From Methylococcaceae bacterium UBA659 (GTDB taxonomy: Bacteria > Pseudomonadota > Gammaproteobacteria > Methylococcales > Methylomonadaceae): a stretch of DNA of 7,414 nucleotides. The number at the start of each line of letters is the position of its first letter. Position 1 is the first letter of the stretch. The notes under the pieces were generated by a model. It made no database searches and was not told the origin of the DNA. It was given only the letters and a program-made list of their open reading frames with translations. Shown piece after piece: positions 4,537-7,414 of the stretch. Position numbers and translations under genes: made by a program. The stretch covers positions 13,224-20,637 of the forward strand of contig DBNZ01000082.1 in the NCBI GenBank assembly GCA_002299495.1, read 5' to 3'.

Positions 4537-7364
4537 GGTTGTTTTCCTGAAGATGCGCCATAAAGGGCGGCTTGCACGACGGCTTTTTGTTGTTCGATAT
4601 GGGTGTGGAAATCCCCGACTGCGGGGGACGCCGAAGGTTCCCGGCCGGCATAACTAACGTTTACGTTGGGCGCTAAGTTGTCTATGAAATGGTGGCTGGA
4701 ATTGTACCAAGCCCCTTGGTTTTTAGGTTCCTCCTGGCACCACACGAAATCCTGGAGCACCGGATATTTTCTGGTTTCGGCTTTGAATGCGGCCAGAGGA
4801 AACGGATACAGCTGCTCAATCCGGGTGATCGCCACATGCTGGAGTCCGTCCTCGCGCCGTTTTTCCAATAAATCGTAATAAACCTTGCCGGCACAACAGA
4901 CGAGGCGGGTCACTTTTTTCGGGTCGAGCGCGTCGATTTCACCAATAATCAATTGGAATTTCCCGTCGCTGAGATCCTCTAGGGTGGAGACGGCCAACTT
5001 GTGCCGTAATAAGCTTTTTGGACTCATAACGATCAAGGGTTTTCGATAAGGCCGGATCAATTGCCTGCGTAACAAATGGAAAATTTGCGCCGGCGTAGTG
5101 GGATAACAAACCTGCATGTTGTGCTCGGCGCATAATTGCAGGTAGCGCTCGAGCCGGGCCGAGGAATGCTCAGGACCCTGGCCTTCAAAGCCATGCGGTA
5201 ACAGCATCACCAAACCGCACAGTCGACCCCATTTAGTTTCACCTGAGCTAATAAATTGGTCAATCAACACTTGGGCGCCATTTGCGAAATCGCCAAATTG
5301 CGCCTCCCAGATGACTAAGGTGTTCGGCGTGGTCGTGCTGTAGCCATACTCAAATCCCAATACCCCGGCTTCGGACAACAGGGAATCGAACACTTCCACC
5401 CGGCCTTGGTCTTTGTCCAGGTATTTCAACGGAGTATAGGTCTTATTGCTGATTTGGTTATGCAGTACGGCGTGGCGGTGGACAAAGGTCCCGCGCCCTA
5501 CGTCTTGGCCGGTCAGGCGAATAGGGTGTTTTTCCATCAACAGCGTCGCATAGGCCATGTTTTCGGCGAAGCCCCAGTCTAAAGGCAACGCCCCCGCCGC
5601 CATTTTTCGCCGGTTGTCCATGACCTTAGCGACTCTGGGATGGAGTTCAAATCCAGTCGGGAGGCGTAGCATCCGGTCGTTACAAAAACGGATGCGGTCT
5701 ATGGGCACCGCCGAAGCGTAGGGTATGTCCCATTGCTTGTGGAGAAACTGGTTCCATTGGGTGTTGTACGAATAACTTTCTTCCGCTAGAACCGGTCTTG
5801 AGACAATTTCACCGCGTTCCAATTGGTCTTGGTATCCTTGCTGCAGGGCAGTGCATTCGGCCGAGGTTAACACGCCCTCGGCAACCAATTTTTCCGCATA
5901 GAGTTTTCGGGTGGTTTTGCGGCTGCGGATTATTTTATACATGGCCGGCTGGGTGGCGGCGGGTTCGTCGGCTTCATTGTGGCCCAAACGGCGATAACAG
6001 ACCAAGTCAATCACCACGTCCTTGTTGAAGGTCATCCGGTAATCGACCGCTAGTTGGGTGACAAACAAAACCGCCTCGGGATCATCGCCGTTGACATGAA
6101 AAACGGGCGCCTGGACCATCCGGGCAACATCGGTGCAATAAGTGGTTGAGCGGGCATCTTTGGGATTGCTGGTGGTGAAGCCGATTTGGTTGTTAATGAC
6201 AATATGCAGCGTGCCGCCGGTTGAAAACGCCCGGGTTTGGGACATGTTGAGCGTTTCCATGACAATGCCTTGCCCGGAAAAAGCCGCATCACCGTGGATT
6301 AGCACCGGAATGACAATGTTTTTGGCATCTTTTTCCGCCCGGTCTTGGCGGGCCCTAACCGAGCCTTCAACTACTGGGTTGATGATTTCAAGATGGGAGG
6401 GGTTAAACGCTAAAGCCAGGTGAACCGGGCCGCCGGGGGTGTCCAAGTTGGATGAAAAACCCATGTGGTATTTGACATCACCTGAACGCATGCCGGGCGA
6501 TAAGGTGTAATTGCCTGAAAATTCTTCAAATAAACTGGCAGGGCTTTTCCCCAGGATATTGACCAACACACTCAGGCGTCCGCGATGGGCCATGCCAATA
6601 ACGATCTCCTTGACCCCCTTGGCACCGGCCCGCTGGATCAATTCATCCAGGATTGGAATCAGTGACTCGCCGCCCTCCAAAGAAAAACGTTTTTGGCCGA
6701 CAAACCGGTTTTGTAAATAAAATTCTAGCCCTTCGGCCGCGGTCAGTAATTTCAATAACCATCGTTTTTGCCCGGAGCTTAAGTTAAGCCTGGCCTTGGG
6801 GTTTTCCAAGCGGTTGATTAACCAACGCCGGGTTGGGGTATCGTCTATGTGCATGAATTCAGAGCCGATACTGCCGCAATAAATGGTTTTTAAGTTGGCG
6901 ATTATATCCCTGAGCCGCATCCGGTTGGCCCCGTATAAAGCACTGGTGTCGAACAAGGTGTCCATGTCTGGCTCTGACAAACCGTAGTAGGAAGGGTCCA
7001 TGTCCAACAGGGGCGGGAAGGTGTTTCCCAGCGGGTTGTTGTTGGCGATCTGATGGCCACGGACGCGGTAATGGTTGATGAGCCGGGCTACGGCAGATTG
7101 TTTTTTTACGCTTTCTTCTGTGAAGCCTTGCAATTGCGCCAAGCGTCCCCGGGATTGGCCTGCCAACTCTCTAAAACGGGAGACTATCGGGCTATGGGGG
7201 GTGTCGAAGGCTCTGGTCAATTTTAAGGCTTTGAAATAATCTTGCCAGCTGTCTGCAACGGATTCAGGGTCCTCAAGAAACCGTTCATACAGGCTTTCGA
7301 TAAAGGTGGCGTTTCCCCCGTATAGAGAGGATGTGTCTTGGAAATGTTTTAAAAGATCGCTCAT
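4533..7364 (-). CDS. sucA: 2-oxoglutarate dehydrogenase E1 component (thiamin diphosphate-dependent)
   Basis: SucA decarboxylates 2-oxoglutarate on thiamin diphosphate and succinylates the lipoyl group of SucB, in the TCA cycle in the cytoplasm. At 943 residues it is close to the roughly 930-950 typical of proteobacterial SucA. The N-terminal segment (about 1-45, SSLYGGNATFIESLYERFLEDP-like) is the E2-binding leader. The catalytic half has GMAHRGR with His260, KYHMGFS with His300, AFNPSHLE (319-326), the ThDP/Mg motif GDAAFSGQG (358-366) to NNQIGF (391-396), and GHNEADEP (461-468). The second half has RLTGQDVGRGTF (616-627), HRHAVLHNQ (629-637), EAQFGDFANGAQ (687-698), HGFEGQGPEHSSARLER (724-740) and CQEEPKNQGAW (876-886). 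No motif is missing. The ATG at 7364 has GGAAA 6 nt upstream. It is the first visible gene of the operon and overlaps sucB by 4 nt. The product is confidently identified. Confidence 0.98.
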   Translation of the reverse strand: MSDLLKHFQDTSSLYGGNATFIESLYERFLEDPESVADSWQDYFKALKLTRAFDTPHSPIVSRFRELAGQSRGRLAQLQGFTEESVKKQSAVARLINHYRVRGHQIANNNPLGNTFPPLLDMDPSYYGLSEPDMDTLFDTSALYGANRMRLRDIIANLKTIYCGSIGSEFMHIDDTPTRRWLINRLENPKARLNLSSGQKRWLLKLLTAAEGLEFYLQNRFVGQKRFSLEGGESLIPILDELIQRAGAKGVKEIVIGMAHRGRLSVLVNILGKSPASLFEEFSGNYTLSPGMRSGDVKYHMGFSSNLDTPGGPVHLALAFNPSHLEIINPVVEGSVRARQDRAEKDAKNIVIPVLIHGDAAFSGQGIVMETLNMSQTRAFSTGGTLHIVINNQIGFTTSNPKDARSTTYCTDVARMVQAPVFHVNGDDPEAVLFVTQLAVDYRMTFNKDVVIDLVCYRRLGHNEADEPAATQPAMYKIIRSRKTTRKLYAEKLVAEGVLTSAECTALQQGYQDQLERGEIVSRPVLAEESYSYNTQWNQFLHKQWDIPYASAVPIDRIRFCNDRMLRLPTGFELHPRVAKVMDNRRKMAAGALPLDWGFAENMAYATLLMEKHPIRLTGQDVGRGTFVHRHAVLHNQISNKTYTPLKYLDKDQGRVEVFDSLLSEAGVLGFEYGYSTTTPNTLVIWEAQFGDFANGAQVLIDQFISSGETKWGRLCGLVMLLPHGFEGQGPEHSSARLERYLQLCAEHNMQVCYPTTPAQIFHLLRRQLIRPYRKPLIVMSPKSLLRHKLAVSTLEDLSDGKFQLIIGEIDALDPKKVTRLVCCAGKVYYDLLEKRREDGLQHVAITRIEQLYPFPLAAFKAETRKYPVLQDFVWCQEEPKNQGAWYNSSHHFIDNLAPNVNVSYAGREPSASPAVGDFHTHIEQQKAVVQAALYGASSGKQP
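4544..4548 (-). promoter_or_regulatory. Shine-Dalgarno of sucB inside the sucA 3' end
   Basis: On the minus strand AGGAA lies 7 nt before the sucB ATG, inside the last codons of sucA. It fixes the sucB start in the ATGA overlap. It is also the clearest ribosome binding site in the operon; the two downstream genes show none. Confidence 0.7.
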
Positions 7365-7414
7365 TTGGAGTTTCCGGTTGCTCAGGCAAGACAGGTTTGA
7401 TTTTTTAAGAGTTT
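7365..7414 (-). other. Partial 5' leader of the suc operon
   Basis: These 50 nt precede sucA on the minus strand. They contain GGAAA (7371-7375) at good spacing for the sucA ATG and an A-rich stretch further upstream. I see no acceptable paired -35/-10 boxes and no clear operator. The promoter, or an upstream gene such as sdhB as in other Gammaproteobacteria, would lie beyond the window edge. Confidence 0.4.

Noticed and set aside
4109..4657. A 182-codon plus-strand open frame opposite sucB and the sucA 3' end
   Set aside because: It lies antisense to two strongly conserved genes, its translation is low-complexity Ser/Val/Arg with no recognisable motif, and it has no ribosome binding site. 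It is a shadow frame.
5983..5988. Leu460 in SucA where E. coli has His (YRRHGHNEADEP), considered as an active-site change
   Set aside because: This position is known to vary among E1 proteins (His, Asn, Leu) and the surrounding GHNEADEP motif is intact.
7365..7414. A sigma-70 promoter immediately upstream of sucA
   Set aside because: A TTGCCT-like hexamer is present, but no -10 box lies at suitable spacing before the start codon.

Overview
The window looks like a chromosomal segment of a gammaproteobacterium with about half GC. The proteins resemble those of Pseudomonas/Azotobacter-type and methanotroph-type Gammaproteobacteria. A methanotroph (Methylococcales) host is a guess from overall protein flavour, not something the sequence proves. 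Nothing suggests a plasmid, phage or insertion sequence, and no RNA gene or CRISPR array is visible.

Layout: almost all of the window (7364 down to 958) is one tightly packed minus-strand operon, read right to left: sucA (E1 of 2-oxoglutarate dehydrogenase), sucB (E2), an lpd-type E3 gene, then a membrane-anchored DNA/RNA non-specific endonuclease. The junctions are a 4-nt ATGA overlap, a 2-nt gap and a 13-nt gap, so co-transcription with translational coupling is likely. A plus-strand gene for a large LOG-family nucleotide phosphoribohydrolase-like protein (31-939) converges on the operon with only 18 nt between the stops. The last 50 nt (7365-7414) are the sucA leader, cut by the window edge.

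How the genes fit together: SucA and SucB keep every catalytic motif I can check (ThDP site, lipoyl lysine, E3-binding domain, HxxxD acyltransferase site). The third gene should encode the E3 that reoxidises the lipoyl groups. It is a full-length 481-residue protein with intact FAD and NAD folds, but the chemistry of the family is gone. The redox CxxxxC is HxxxxC, the following Pro-Ser-Lys is Ala-Ser-Ile, and the catalytic His of the C-terminal His-Glu dyad is Tyr. These are several independent codon changes in an open, otherwise conserved frame. The protein is therefore probably not a dihydrolipoyl dehydrogenase, although position and homology would label it lpd. A flavin-only, transhydrogenase- or diaphorase-like role, or a structural or regulatory role on E2, are the leading ideas. 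This is the main candidate novelty in the window. The second is the placement of an apparently active NUC1-family nuclease as the last gene of a TCA-cycle operon.
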